A stretch of 24,423 bases of DNA, from contig DJXC01000103.1 in assembly GCA_002449575.1 (NCBI GenBank), positions 1 to 24,423 on the forward strand. Reading direction: 5' to 3'. A program made the translations under genes and the position numbers. This DNA is from Ruminococcus sp. UBA7014. GTDB taxonomy: Bacteria; Bacillota; Clostridia; Oscillospirales; Ruminococcaceae. Position 1 is the stretch's first letter, and each line of letters starts with the position of its first letter. This document shows, piece by piece, positions 14,769-22,265 of the stretch. Below the pieces are notes generated by a model. It did not search any database. It was not told the origin of the DNA and saw only the letters and a program-made list of their open reading frames with translations.

Positions 14769-15343
14769 TTTTCTCCCCCCTTTCTTTGAATTACACTTAC
14801 AATCATTGTACCTGCCGTTGCGAGCATTGCAAGTGCAATTATAGTAGCTACTTCCTTACTGAACATAGGAATCAGAAATACCATTATCAGAAACAGTCCG
14901 GAAACAGCAACAGAAACTTTCCGATACAGCAATATTTCCTTATCTGTCAATGGTTTATTCTTATGAACAATTGGCGAATAGCGGATAACTACCAGAAAAG
15001 AGACAACAGCGGCAATTGCCAGACAGGGCATCGGGATAGTACTGCTGTGTGAAATTCCGAGAAGAGCCATCAGCATAATACCAGTAAAAACGGAATTGCA
15101 TACGAGGTATGTCTCGGCGTGAAATCCGCCGCAGTATCTTCGCAGTACGAGGAATGCCGCATAAAACAGAAATGCCTTTCCTACCATATGAAACAGAAGT
15201 CCGCACACTGCCACTAACAGAATATCTATTAAGACTGAAATGATGACCTCACATCCATACTGATAGATTTCGTAATCTTCTTTTTTCCCCCAGCCCTTTT
15301 TAACAAATAAATGAGCCATGCTGTCAGCAAGATTGGCAATCAC
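14765..15343 (-). CDS. agrB: AgrB-type accessory regulator / AIP-processing membrane protease
   Basis: A 192-residue polytopic membrane protein that cleaves and cyclises the AgrD precursor. It begins MIANLADSMAHLF, has EDYEIYQYG near residues 22-30, and carries the catalytic pair His75 and Cys82 in RRYCGGFHAETYLVC with the same 7-residue spacing as Staphylococcus aureus AgrB. Several hydrophobic segments follow. I place the start at GTG 15343, because AAAGAGG is 8 bases upstream and the promoter at 15369-15397 leaves the longer ATG at 15373 outside the transcript. It overlaps agrD and is preceded by its own promoter with LytTR-type repeats. Confidence 0.93.
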   Translation of the reverse strand: MIANLADSMAHLFVKKGWGKKEDYEIYQYGCEVIISVLIDILLVAVCGLLFHMVGKAFLFYAAFLVLRRYCGGFHAETYLVCNSVFTGIMLMALLGISHSSTIPMPCLAIAAVVSFLVVIRYSPIVHKNKPLTDKEILLYRKVSVAVSGLFLIMVFLIPMFSKEVATIIALAMLATAGTMIVSVIQRKGGEK

Positions 15344-15368
15344 CTGAATCACCTCTTTTCTTGTTTTC

Positions 15369-15397
15369 AGCATAACTCATTTCAGAACAAAAGTCAA
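15369..15397 (-). promoter_or_regulatory. Promoter of agrB-agrD
   Basis: On the minus strand TTGACT and TATGCT are separated by 17 bases, giving a start near 15362 and a short leader to the GTG of agrB. Direct repeats at 15407-15436 lie just upstream of the -35. Confidence 0.75.
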
Positions 15398-15406
15398 CAG
15401 ATTTTT

Positions 15407-15436
15407 CCTGTTTGGTAGTTTTTTCTTCCTATTTGG
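15407..15436. promoter_or_regulatory. Direct-repeat binding site for the LytTR regulator AgrA
   Basis: On the plus strand CCTGTTTGG (15407-15415) and CCTATTTGG (15428-15436) are 9-bp repeats with a 12-bp gap, a 21-bp period. LytTR-domain regulators bind pairs of ~9-bp direct repeats spaced by about 12 bp, next to the -35. The nearer repeat ends 9 bp from the agrB -35 and the farther one overlaps the agrC stop codon. Confidence 0.68.
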
Positions 15437-16745
15437 TATTCTTGAGAAGAATATCCACGAAAAACATTCCATTATTTTCATAATATTCTATCATGTCATC
15501 GTACTTCTGAACTATGTTCAGCATAGACTGTTTTCCGAATCCGTGAAATTGTTTCTCCCGTTTGGTTGTAAGCAGTTTTTCATTCTGTTCCAATACAGAA
15601 TCTTCAATTGCGTTTCCTATCGTCATACACAGATAATTTCTTTTGTTTTCGATTAATATTGAAATATAGCGTTTAGCACATTTTACGGATGCTTCTGTTG
15701 CATTGTCAATCGCATTAGAGAACAGGCTGACAATATCTTCCGTTTCAAATGAAGAAAAATCAGCAGATATATGGCAGAATATCTCTATATTTTTTTCTCT
15801 TGCATAATTCAGCTTGATATTGATAACAGCATCTATCAGCTCAAATCCGGTATGGACAAATATCTGAAACTGCTCTAATTTGGTTTTTGTGTAGTTTTCG
15901 ATAAATTTTTCTGCTTCTGCAACACGCTCCTGATGAATCAGTGTCTGTAAAGTCAGCAGGTCATTTTTCATATCATGCTGAAGAATTTCCAGATTTTTGT
16001 ATGCGGAACATATAGACTGATACATCTTCTGCTGTTCACGAAACTGAACTTGTATCATCATATACCGTGTATTTTCCTTGCTCTTTTTTACCAGCATAAT
16101 AAACAGAATCGAACTCGCTATATTAATCAGCATCACACTCAGCAGGACTATGACAGAATAATATCCGATCTGGCTTTCCGAAAAGTGAAGCTGAAACTCC
16201 GCAAAGTATAATATGATAATGACAGAACAAAGAAATGACAGAGACACAGCGAAATATTCTTTTCCGCTTAAAATAATTTCTTTTGGTCTCAAAAATTTCA
16301 ATGCTAATCTTGATGCTAAAAAGAAAAAGGTCTTTGTGATTATCAGTACAAGCAGTCTCAAATGATTCCGTTCTATTGTGATTTCATTCAAATTAACATG
16401 AAAAAAAGATGAAATCAGATACAGTGTACTTAAATTAATCAGCAGAATGGCTGTAATGGTAATTGCAGGTGTAATGATTTTCAGTAGCGGATTTCCATTA
16501 GAACAGAAAATGGCATAAAGCATGTATAACGCAAGAACAACTACATCTGAAAATGCTGAATACTGCAAAACAAAGTGGTTTACTGTAATCATATAGAGAT
16601 TAATCAGAAAAAATGCGATAATAAATACAGCACTCTGTTTTATGGAAGAAAATTTTTTCCCTAAAAATCTTGTTAAAAAATCAAGAAATATCCATGTTTC
16701 TATAGCAGTTGCAGAAACTTCACACCCTTGATAAAATAAATCCAT
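15429..16745 (-). CDS. agrC: AgrC-type membrane sensor histidine kinase
   Basis: A 438-residue sensor. Residues 1-220 form six or seven membrane segments that should bind the cyclic peptide. A coiled linker leads to the kinase core with LQHDMKNDL (phospho-acceptor His257), the N-box LFSNAIDNATEA (Asn344) and the G-box HGFGKQSMLNIV (401-412), typical of GHKL kinases of the HPK10 group. It should phosphorylate the AgrA-type regulator encoded directly upstream. Its ATG follows the agrA stop by one base, and AAGGAG lies within the end of agrA, so the two genes are co-translated. The GHKL domain appears intact. Confidence 0.92.
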   Translation of the reverse strand: MDLFYQGCEVSATAIETWIFLDFLTRFLGKKFSSIKQSAVFIIAFFLINLYMITVNHFVLQYSAFSDVVVLALYMLYAIFCSNGNPLLKIITPAITITAILLINLSTLYLISSFFHVNLNEITIERNHLRLLVLIITKTFFFLASRLALKFLRPKEIILSGKEYFAVSLSFLCSVIIILYFAEFQLHFSESQIGYYSVIVLLSVMLINIASSILFIMLVKKSKENTRYMMIQVQFREQQKMYQSICSAYKNLEILQHDMKNDLLTLQTLIHQERVAEAEKFIENYTKTKLEQFQIFVHTGFELIDAVINIKLNYAREKNIEIFCHISADFSSFETEDIVSLFSNAIDNATEASVKCAKRYISILIENKRNYLCMTIGNAIEDSVLEQNEKLLTTKREKQFHGFGKQSMLNIVQKYDDMIEYYENNGMFFVDILLKNTK

Positions 16746-16746
16746 C

Positions 16747-17457
16747 TTACATACTCCTTAAATATTTTTGAAAAATTTTTTTAACATCCTTCGTGCGATG
16801 CCGACTAAGAGGAAGTTTCTGCCCATTTGTCAGTTCTATATCTGATGCGTTAATAGAGAAGATAAATTTGCAGTTCACAATAATCCCGGAATGGCATCTG
16901 ATAAATGAGGCAGGCGAAAGTATATCCTCCAGCTTCTCAAGCGTTGAAAGGATTCTGGTTGATTTATTTGATGCATCAAACAAAAGTATCCGATGCCCTT
17001 TCGAGATAAAATAACAGATAGATGCAGACGGGAACACCCGTTCACCGTTCTCTGTTTTAAGCACATAGTTGGTCATTCTTCTCAGCACTTTTTGATATGC
17101 CCGATCCAGGGTTTCTTTCAGTTCATCATCAATATGAGATTTTCGTATGAAACCAGTGACTTCATATTCAAATGACTGGAACACCAAATCAGCTCTGTTT
17201 GTAATAAAAAGCAGTACAAAATCCGGATATTCTTTCCTTAGTTCTCTGGCTACGGAAAGCCCATCCATATCGGGCATTTCAAGGTCAAGCATAATGATAT
17301 GAAATTCATTCTCATGATTTCGGTTCAGCAGGTCAGCTCCATTCAGGAAAGATTCAATTTTCACATCAATATGCAGTTCATTCGACATTTCAGTTACCTT
17401 TGCAGTTAAAAATTCTAAAACAGTTTTCTCATCATCTACAATTCCAATCCGAATCAT
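16747..17457 (-). CDS. agrA: AgrA-type LytTR response regulator
   Basis: A 236-residue regulator. The receiver domain has IGIVDDE (acidic pocket Asp8/Asp9) and HIIMLDLEMPDMDG with phospho-acceptor Asp58. The C-terminal LytTR domain (~residues 135-236) contains VFPSASICYFISKGHRILLF, FIRCHSGIIVN and GQKLPLSRHRTKDV, which bind direct repeats in DNA. ATG 17457 has AAGGAG about 10 bases upstream and lies 16 bases from the expected transcription start. Its probable target is the repeat pair before agrB. The gene order agrA-agrC-agrB-agrD differs from the classical agrBDCA. Confidence 0.93.
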   Translation of the reverse strand: MIRIGIVDDEKTVLEFLTAKVTEMSNELHIDVKIESFLNGADLLNRNHENEFHIIMLDLEMPDMDGLSVARELRKEYPDFVLLFITNRADLVFQSFEYEVTGFIRKSHIDDELKETLDRAYQKVLRRMTNYVLKTENGERVFPSASICYFISKGHRILLFDASNKSTRILSTLEKLEDILSPASFIRCHSGIIVNCKFIFSINASDIELTNGQKLPLSRHRTKDVKKIFQKYLRSM

Positions 17458-17479
17458 TGCCGTCACGCTCCTTAATAGA

Positions 17480-17508
17480 ATCATACTACATAAAATAGAA
17501 AATGTCAA
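17480..17508 (-). promoter_or_regulatory. Promoter of agrA-agrC
   Basis: On the minus strand TTGACA and TATGAT with a 17-base spacer. It lacks the LytTR-type repeats seen before agrB, suggesting constitutive sensor expression and feedback only on the signal genes. Confidence 0.8.
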
Positions 17509-17553
17509 GCTGTATTATTTCATGACATTATGATATAATAGGAGTGACAGACT

Positions 17554-17573
17554 GTGTCTTTCGTCAATTTCGC
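17554..17573. repeat. Inverted repeat beside the integrase 3' end (possible att or integrase-arm site)
   Basis: TTTCGTCAATTTCGC (17559-17573) is the exact reverse complement of 18940-18954 on the other side of the integrase. Five more bases (GTGTC) match after a 6-base interruption. Sites of this kind flank integrase genes as recombinase-binding or attachment sites, but element ends cannot be fixed from this window. Confidence 0.45.
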
Positions 17574-17657
17574 CCCTAAACGTCTGTTTGATTTGATATT
17601 GTGCTGATTAGCCGAGAATTTACAGAGGCATGACAAAATTCTGACGGTTTAAAACTT

Positions 17658-18758
17658 TTATGCAGTCATCTGAAGTCTGCTGACATAATCACGTTTCATC
17701 TGCATAGAAGAATGCACATATCTGTTCAGAGTAATACTGGCATCTGCATGTCCGAGCAGTTCACTCAGGGTCTTGGGGTCAAATCCATGCTCTGCACAGA
17801 CAGTCGCATATGTGTGCCGGAGCATATGAAAATTCACACTGCGCAGACCGCATTCTTTCAAAATTCTCTGAAAACGGTTCTGCATGGTTCTTGGCTCTGT
17901 CGGCTTGGCAGTTCCTGTGATAAGATAAGTGGCAGAATTGCCTTTTATATTCATCAGAACTGCTGTTACAAACTCCGGAATCGGAATAGTGCGGATAGAA
18001 CTTCTGCTTTTCGGAGTACCAACAATAATTTCGGATGTGCCGGAGTGATTAACACGCTGGACAGTTCTGCTGACCGAAATGCTGTGATTCTTCAAGTCAA
18101 TATCTCTCCACTGCAAACCACAGAGTTCTCCGACACGAAGTCCTGTGAAAAGACAGAGCAGTACTGCAATATTGGTTCTGTTCTGATTTTCTCTCAGATG
18201 GCAAATCAACTGACTGCGTTCATCAGAATTCAGAACCTCTATTTTTTTCTGTTCTGTTTTGGGCATAGTAAAATGCACCTCCCGGATGCCGTATTCTCTT
18301 GTGGCATGTGACGAAATGCTGCGGAATACTGTCATAATATCCCGTACAGTTTTTGCCGACAGTCCGCCCTTTCCGCTGAGCCGTCCGCTGTGCAGTTTCT
18401 GTAAAATAAAATCATTTATCCTGGCCGCAGTCAGATTTGTCATATATATTCCGCCCAAAGCAGGCAGCAGATGTTTATTGACAATGTTCTGATAGTTGGC
18501 ATAGCTTGATGGCTTTACCCTTAATTTTGCAGAAAGAAGCCACTGCTATGCCGCATCTCCGAAAGTCAGTTTCAGAGCAGTCGGATGCTGTTCCTGACCA
18601 ATAGAATAAATTTCTGCCATCTTCTGTTTTACCTCAGCGAGTGTCCGGGTATAGACAGATTTATAACGGATTTTTCCATTTTTATGATAACCAACCGGAA
18701 CACGCCCTTCATAACGACCGTCTTTACGCTTATAAATATTATTTCCTCTTCTTGCCAT
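17658..18758 (-). pseudogene. Tyrosine integrase of an integrative element, interrupted by an in-frame TAG
   Basis: Reading through one stop gives a 366-codon phage/Tn916-type integrase. The N-terminus MARRGNNIYKRKDGRYEGRV is an AP2-like arm-binding domain, the core-binding domain follows, and the catalytic domain has all key residues: Arg208 (TGLRVGELCGL), His311 and Arg314 (HMLRHTYAT), His337 (LGHADAS) and Tyr347 (LNRYVH). Codon 71, at 18546-18548, is TAG between FGDAA and QWLLSAK, with the frame unchanged on both sides, so one base change accounts for it. ATG 18758 has GGAGG at 8 bases. The downstream part has no convincing ribosome site. The gene is probably inactive unless the stop is suppressed. 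Confidence 0.87.
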
Positions 18759-18892
18759 AATAAATTCCTCCAGATGACTGTTTACTGACGGCTGAAATGC
18801 TTGAAAAATAATTTGTATCAGCATTTTAAGTCAGATTTATATTAAAAAATTTTCAAAAATCACTTTACATTTTGCAGATTTGTGCTATAATT

Positions 18893-18922
18893 AAGATAAG
18901 CCATCTGCAAAATTATTGTCAA
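18893..18922 (-). promoter_or_regulatory. Promoter of the integrase gene
   Basis: On the minus strand TTGACA and TATCTT with an 18-base spacer. The start would be near 18886, about 130 bases before the integrase ATG. No xis gene is visible between them. Confidence 0.55.
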
Positions 18923-18939
18923 CCCCCTTGTATCAATGA

Positions 18940-18965
18940 GCGAAATTGACGAAAAGAAAAGACAC
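18940..18965. repeat. Inverted repeat beside the integrase 5' side
   Basis: GCGAAATTGACGAAA (18940-18954) is the reverse complement of 17559-17573. The following GACAC matches after a 6-base interruption, partly inside the relaxase terminator. It is the partner of the repeat at 17554-17573. Confidence 0.45.
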
Positions 18966-18992
18966 ACCGCTTTCATCAGCGATATGTCTTTT
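18953..18992 (-). terminator. Terminator of the mobilization operon
   Basis: On the minus strand AAAAGACATATCGC pairs with GCGGTGTGTCTTTT around an 8-base loop, followed by a T-rich tail. It starts at the relaxase stop codon. Confidence 0.8.
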
Positions 18993-21280
18993 TAATAATT
19001 CTGTGTGGGGGTAGATTCTTCTTTAATTCCAAGTTCCTGTTTCTTTCTGCGGATTATCCTGCGCAGTTTGCTGTCTACATGCGACTGCATTATTCGTTCT
19101 GTGCGATCATAATCTTCTCTTATCACTCTGCTTAAATTCACAAACAGGCTGAATGTGGTATCGGCGAGCATCTGATTCTGGTACTGCTCTATATTATCAA
19201 GCAGTTTCTGAGCGTATTCGTTTCCATGTTCTGCTGACAGTGAGAGCCATTCCATGCCTTTTGCTCTGTCTGGGTCAATTCCGTCTGCTCCGAACAGAAA
19301 GATTCTGCCGAGCTGAAACTCTGCCCAGTGATTTTTACTTTCGGCGGCTCGCTTGAAAAATTCAACAGCCTTTGCTGTATCTATATCAGTGCCGAGTCCG
19401 TTCTGAAACATTCTGCCAAGTCGATAGAACAGCTCTGCATTGCCGTGATTATTTTTCACTATCTGCATGAATCCGGACAGTGCTTTTTTATAATATTCCT
19501 GTACCTTGTCACTTTCCTGTGGAACAGTTTCAACCTTTTGATATATTTGAGCCACAGCGTAGGATGCATATGGATGTCCCTGCTCTGCGCATTTTCTGTA
19601 CCAATCAAACGCTTTTGACAGGTCTTTTTCTGTGTCTTCACCATAATAATATTGATTGGCAAGCTGATACTGTGCTGTGCTGTTGCCGTTCTCAGCAGAT
19701 TTCTCAAGCCATTCGAGAGCTTTTTCTTTGTCCCGTCCTGTTCCGAGGCCATCCGCATATATCTGACTGATGCGATACTGCAAGTAGGCCGCTTTCTTCG
19801 GATACAGAATTTCCAGGTCAATAAATCCTTGCAATGCTTTTTGATGGTACTTCTGAGATTTTTTCTCATCCGGTTCACCAAGATAATTTGATGAGTACAG
19901 CTTTCCCAAATCATACAGAGCAAGGACATTTCCGTTTTTGGCTTCGCTGGTGAGGAGTTCCAGACATTTTTTCTTTTCATCAGAAGAGGGATTCTTTTTG
20001 ACAAGCAGTTCTTGAGCCTGTTTATATTTCTTTGACCACTTCAATTGATAGGCAATTCCAAAATCTGAGATTTCCAATTTTGATACATTGGTATCATCCC
20101 ACTCGAAATCATCCGGAGAAAAATTTTCACCGTAATCAAAATCAGGCAGAGCCATTTCAGACAAATTGATTTTCATTCCGGCAACAGTCTGGACTATCAT
20201 ATTTTTCACCGACCTGAACTCCGGGTTATCTTCGAGCGCAGGGAATGCAACCTTTGCAGAGGAATACATGTCATGCTTTGCCTGTTCCAGTTCGCACCAG
20301 AAAGAATATAATTTCTGAATGCTGTCGTTCCGTGCGAGCCGTGAAAAGATTTCATCCACTGTCTGCTTTACGCTCTTTTTCAGATAGCCGTAAGTCTTTT
20401 TTCCTTTCGATTTGGCAAGCTGTTTCTGGAGCTGTGCAATCAACTGCATCAGTTCTTCATCTTCGATGCTGGTGTATTCCAGTTCTTTAATGATGTCTTC
20501 CATCAGTTCGCCGGATTCTATTTTCAGAAGATTCCTGACATCCGTCTGCTGGCCGTACAGATGATACAGCTCATCATGATAAATATCATTTGCAAAGCCA
20601 CTCCTGATTTTTTCAATGCCATGATTCGTGAGGAAACCTTCCTTCGGGTCGGTCGAATAGACGATGATATGCACATGAGGATTAGTTTCTTTATCATGGA
20701 ATGCGGCATACCATTTCAGATTCTTCATATCAATTTTAGTCTGCTTTGCGATGTTCGGAATCTGGCGTTTGACAAGTTCACGCCATGCGGTCAGATTATC
20801 AAATCCAGTCTGCTGGGCATCTCCTCTGCGAAGAGAAACAACATGAGTCCAGACGTTTCCGCTGTGATGAGCGATTTCATCAGCGACTTTCTCCAAATCA
20901 ATCGGAGTGTCTTCTTGTGAAAACAATCCATGCAGACCGAATTTTACAGCTCCGGGACGGTTCGCAAGGTAGCCGACATAGTTTTCACGATTGCCGACTC
21001 TGTCAGCATTGTGTTCGAGGATTTCAGTAATCAGAGCAGATGCATTTTTCATATCAGGATTTTTCTGATAGTCCTGACAGGCGAATGAAGATTTGCTTTC
21101 CGGAAAGTCTTTTAGGAGAGAAGCAATCAGCTCCTGCTGTTTCTGGGTAGCAGGAGCATTTGCTTTGTTCGTATTCACAGCAACAGAGCCTTTTCTCGTT
21201 GCGATATATTTCACATAGTTTGAGATATTCTGACCTGCGCCGCTTTTCAGGTAGCGGCTTGTGACAATAATTTTCGGCAT
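18992..21280 (-). CDS. MobP3-like relaxase with a Sel1-repeat C-terminus
   Basis: A 762-residue relaxase, the enzyme that nicks oriT and pilots the strand during conjugation. The N-terminus (TSRYLKSGAGQNISNYVKYI) is characteristic of MobL/MobP3 proteins and has candidate catalytic tyrosines Tyr22 and Tyr25. The metal-binding motif is in HDKETNPHVHIIVYS with His195, His202 and His204. From about residue 445 to 690 there are several Sel1-like TPR repeats (DLGKLYSSNYLGEPDEKKS, YRISQIYADGLGTGRDKEKA, FQLGRIFLFGADGIDPDRAK), which are protein-binding solenoids. Typical family members end in coiled coils, so the repeat tail is notable. It follows the MobC-like gene by three bases and ends at an intrinsic terminator. 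Confidence 0.88.
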   Translation of the reverse strand: MPKIIVTSRYLKSGAGQNISNYVKYIATRKGSVAVNTNKANAPATQKQQELIASLLKDFPESKSSFACQDYQKNPDMKNASALITEILEHNADRVGNRENYVGYLANRPGAVKFGLHGLFSQEDTPIDLEKVADEIAHHSGNVWTHVVSLRRGDAQQTGFDNLTAWRELVKRQIPNIAKQTKIDMKNLKWYAAFHDKETNPHVHIIVYSTDPKEGFLTNHGIEKIRSGFANDIYHDELYHLYGQQTDVRNLLKIESGELMEDIIKELEYTSIEDEELMQLIAQLQKQLAKSKGKKTYGYLKKSVKQTVDEIFSRLARNDSIQKLYSFWCELEQAKHDMYSSAKVAFPALEDNPEFRSVKNMIVQTVAGMKINLSEMALPDFDYGENFSPDDFEWDDTNVSKLEISDFGIAYQLKWSKKYKQAQELLVKKNPSSDEKKKCLELLTSEAKNGNVLALYDLGKLYSSNYLGEPDEKKSQKYHQKALQGFIDLEILYPKKAAYLQYRISQIYADGLGTGRDKEKALEWLEKSAENGNSTAQYQLANQYYYGEDTEKDLSKAFDWYRKCAEQGHPYASYAVAQIYQKVETVPQESDKVQEYYKKALSGFMQIVKNNHGNAELFYRLGRMFQNGLGTDIDTAKAVEFFKRAAESKNHWAEFQLGRIFLFGADGIDPDRAKGMEWLSLSAEHGNEYAQKLLDNIEQYQNQMLADTTFSLFVNLSRVIREDYDRTERIMQSHVDSKLRRIIRRKKQELGIKEESTPTQNY

Positions 21281-21283
21281 GGC

Positions 21284-21682
21284 TTACTCCTGCTGATATT
21301 TCACAGCATCATCATAAGCAATGATACCATTGATTTTTCTGACCTCGTTCACGCACATGATGTGGAGCTGACGGAGCGTTTCTTCATCAACATTTGTTGA
21401 TGCCGCCAGCATATGAGATAGTTTTCCGAGTTCGACTGCGACTTTGAAAAGCAGTCTTGCAAGTCTCTGCTCTGTTCCACGAATTTCAGCCTTGACGGTT
21501 TCGGTTATCATTGGAGAAAGATAGTTCACTTCTCTCTCCTGATTCAGATAGCCGACATAAAATTTTATCGCTCTTTCAATAAATTCACTTTGTGACTTGC
21601 AGTTGTCACTTTTATAGAGATGCTCCACATCCTTCATTGTCTGCGGATAGACCCAAAGCGGAAATTTCATCTTGCTGTCCAT
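21284..21682 (-). CDS. MobC-like mobilization accessory protein
   Basis: A 132-residue protein. Its N-terminal half (FPLWVYPQTMKDVEHLY, SQSEFIERAIKFYVGYL) looks like a ribbon-helix-helix DNA-binding domain, and the C-terminal half (EQRLARLLFKVAVELGKLSH) is helical. Small RHH proteins next to relaxases bind oriT and help form the relaxosome. ATG 21682 has GGAGGTG at ideal spacing. A longer frame to 21859 runs through the stem-loop-rich intergenic stretch and is not used. It sits directly after the probable oriT and 3 bases before the relaxase. Confidence 0.8.
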   Translation of the reverse strand: MDSKMKFPLWVYPQTMKDVEHLYKSDNCKSQSEFIERAIKFYVGYLNQEREVNYLSPMITETVKAEIRGTEQRLARLLFKVAVELGKLSHMLAASTNVDEETLRQLHIMCVNEVRKINGIIAYDDAVKYQQE

Positions 21683-21689
21683 AAAATCA

Positions 21690-22028
21690 CCTCCGACCCC
21701 TGATTTTTTCCTGATTTTCTTTGCTTTTTCTGTGTTGCAACTCCGGATTTCTGAAAAGCTGGATTTCACAACCCCTTTTCCGAGTCCCGAAAAATGCCGA
21801 TATGCGGTCGGCTTTGCCGTCCGCTGTGATTGCACCGACCCCGGTGCTTTAACTTGCAATTTTTATTTGCCCTCTGTCATACCCCGACTGGACAGATGCG
21901 AGCCGCGGGAGCGGTTCTGAACCTCGCTCACAAACGGCTCACAATCCGCCTGACTTCTGCCAGGGTATCGTTTTACGATTCATGTCCTGAAAATCGCACA
22001 CGAGGCCGACACGGGCGCACAAGTCTTG
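21690..22028 (-). other. Probable oriT region
   Basis: About 340 gene-free bases before the MobC-like and relaxase genes. They are GC-rich with several stem-loops: GAGCCG...CGGCTC enclosing GAGC..GGTTC/GAACCGCTC (21900-21940), GCACCG-GGGT-CGGTGC (21832-21847), GCGGACGGC-AAA-GCCGACCGC, and ATCGT-TTT-ACGAT (21967-21979). Two nic-like motifs read on the minus strand: CTTGTGCGCCC (about 22013-22023), resembling the GTGCGCCC core of IncQ/pIP501 oriT, and ACGATACCCTG next to the ATCGT repeat, reminiscent of the ATCCTG nic of MOBP systems. Position relative to mobC and relaxase supports oriT; the nick itself cannot be chosen here. Confidence 0.55.
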
Positions 22029-22265
22029 TCACTGCTCCGGACTCAGTGCCGTATCAGGAGCAGAATTGCTTTTTGGCTTCTTTGCAGGCTTTTTCTCATT
22101 CATCATGTCGATGAAATCACGGACATTCTGCGGCACATTCTTCAGATAGAGCTGTTCTGCATACTTTGTCAGCTCGATTTCGAGACTGCTTTTCTTCTGG
22201 CTGAGGTACATCTCCACAGCGGATATTTTTTCTTCATTCAGTGCGATAACAACAGTTTTCTTCAC
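22029..22265 (-). CDS. DUF6103-like small protein
   Basis: A 78-residue protein, MKKTVVIALNEEKISAVEMY then a Lys/Glu-rich helix (KSSLEIELTKYAEQLYLKNV), VPQNVRDFIDMM and a Pro/Ser-rich tail. It resembles DUF6103, a family near mobilization genes in Clostridia whose function is unknown; the fold looks like a short beta strand plus helices, as in RHH-type DNA binders (inference). It starts with GTG at 22265, with GGGGGGA from the end of the upstream ArdA-like gene as ribosome site. It is next to oriT. Confidence 0.68.
   Translation of the reverse strand: MKKTVVIALNEEKISAVEMYLSQKKSSLEIELTKYAEQLYLKNVPQNVRDFIDMMNEKKPAKKPKSNSAPDTALSPEQ

Noticed and set aside
17510..17657. tRNA gene as integration site beside the integrase
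   Set aside because: No cloverleaf or 3' tRNA end could be recognised.
21683..21859. N-terminal extension of the MobC-like protein
   Set aside because: It reads through the oriT stem-loops, while a strong ribosome site marks ATG 21682.
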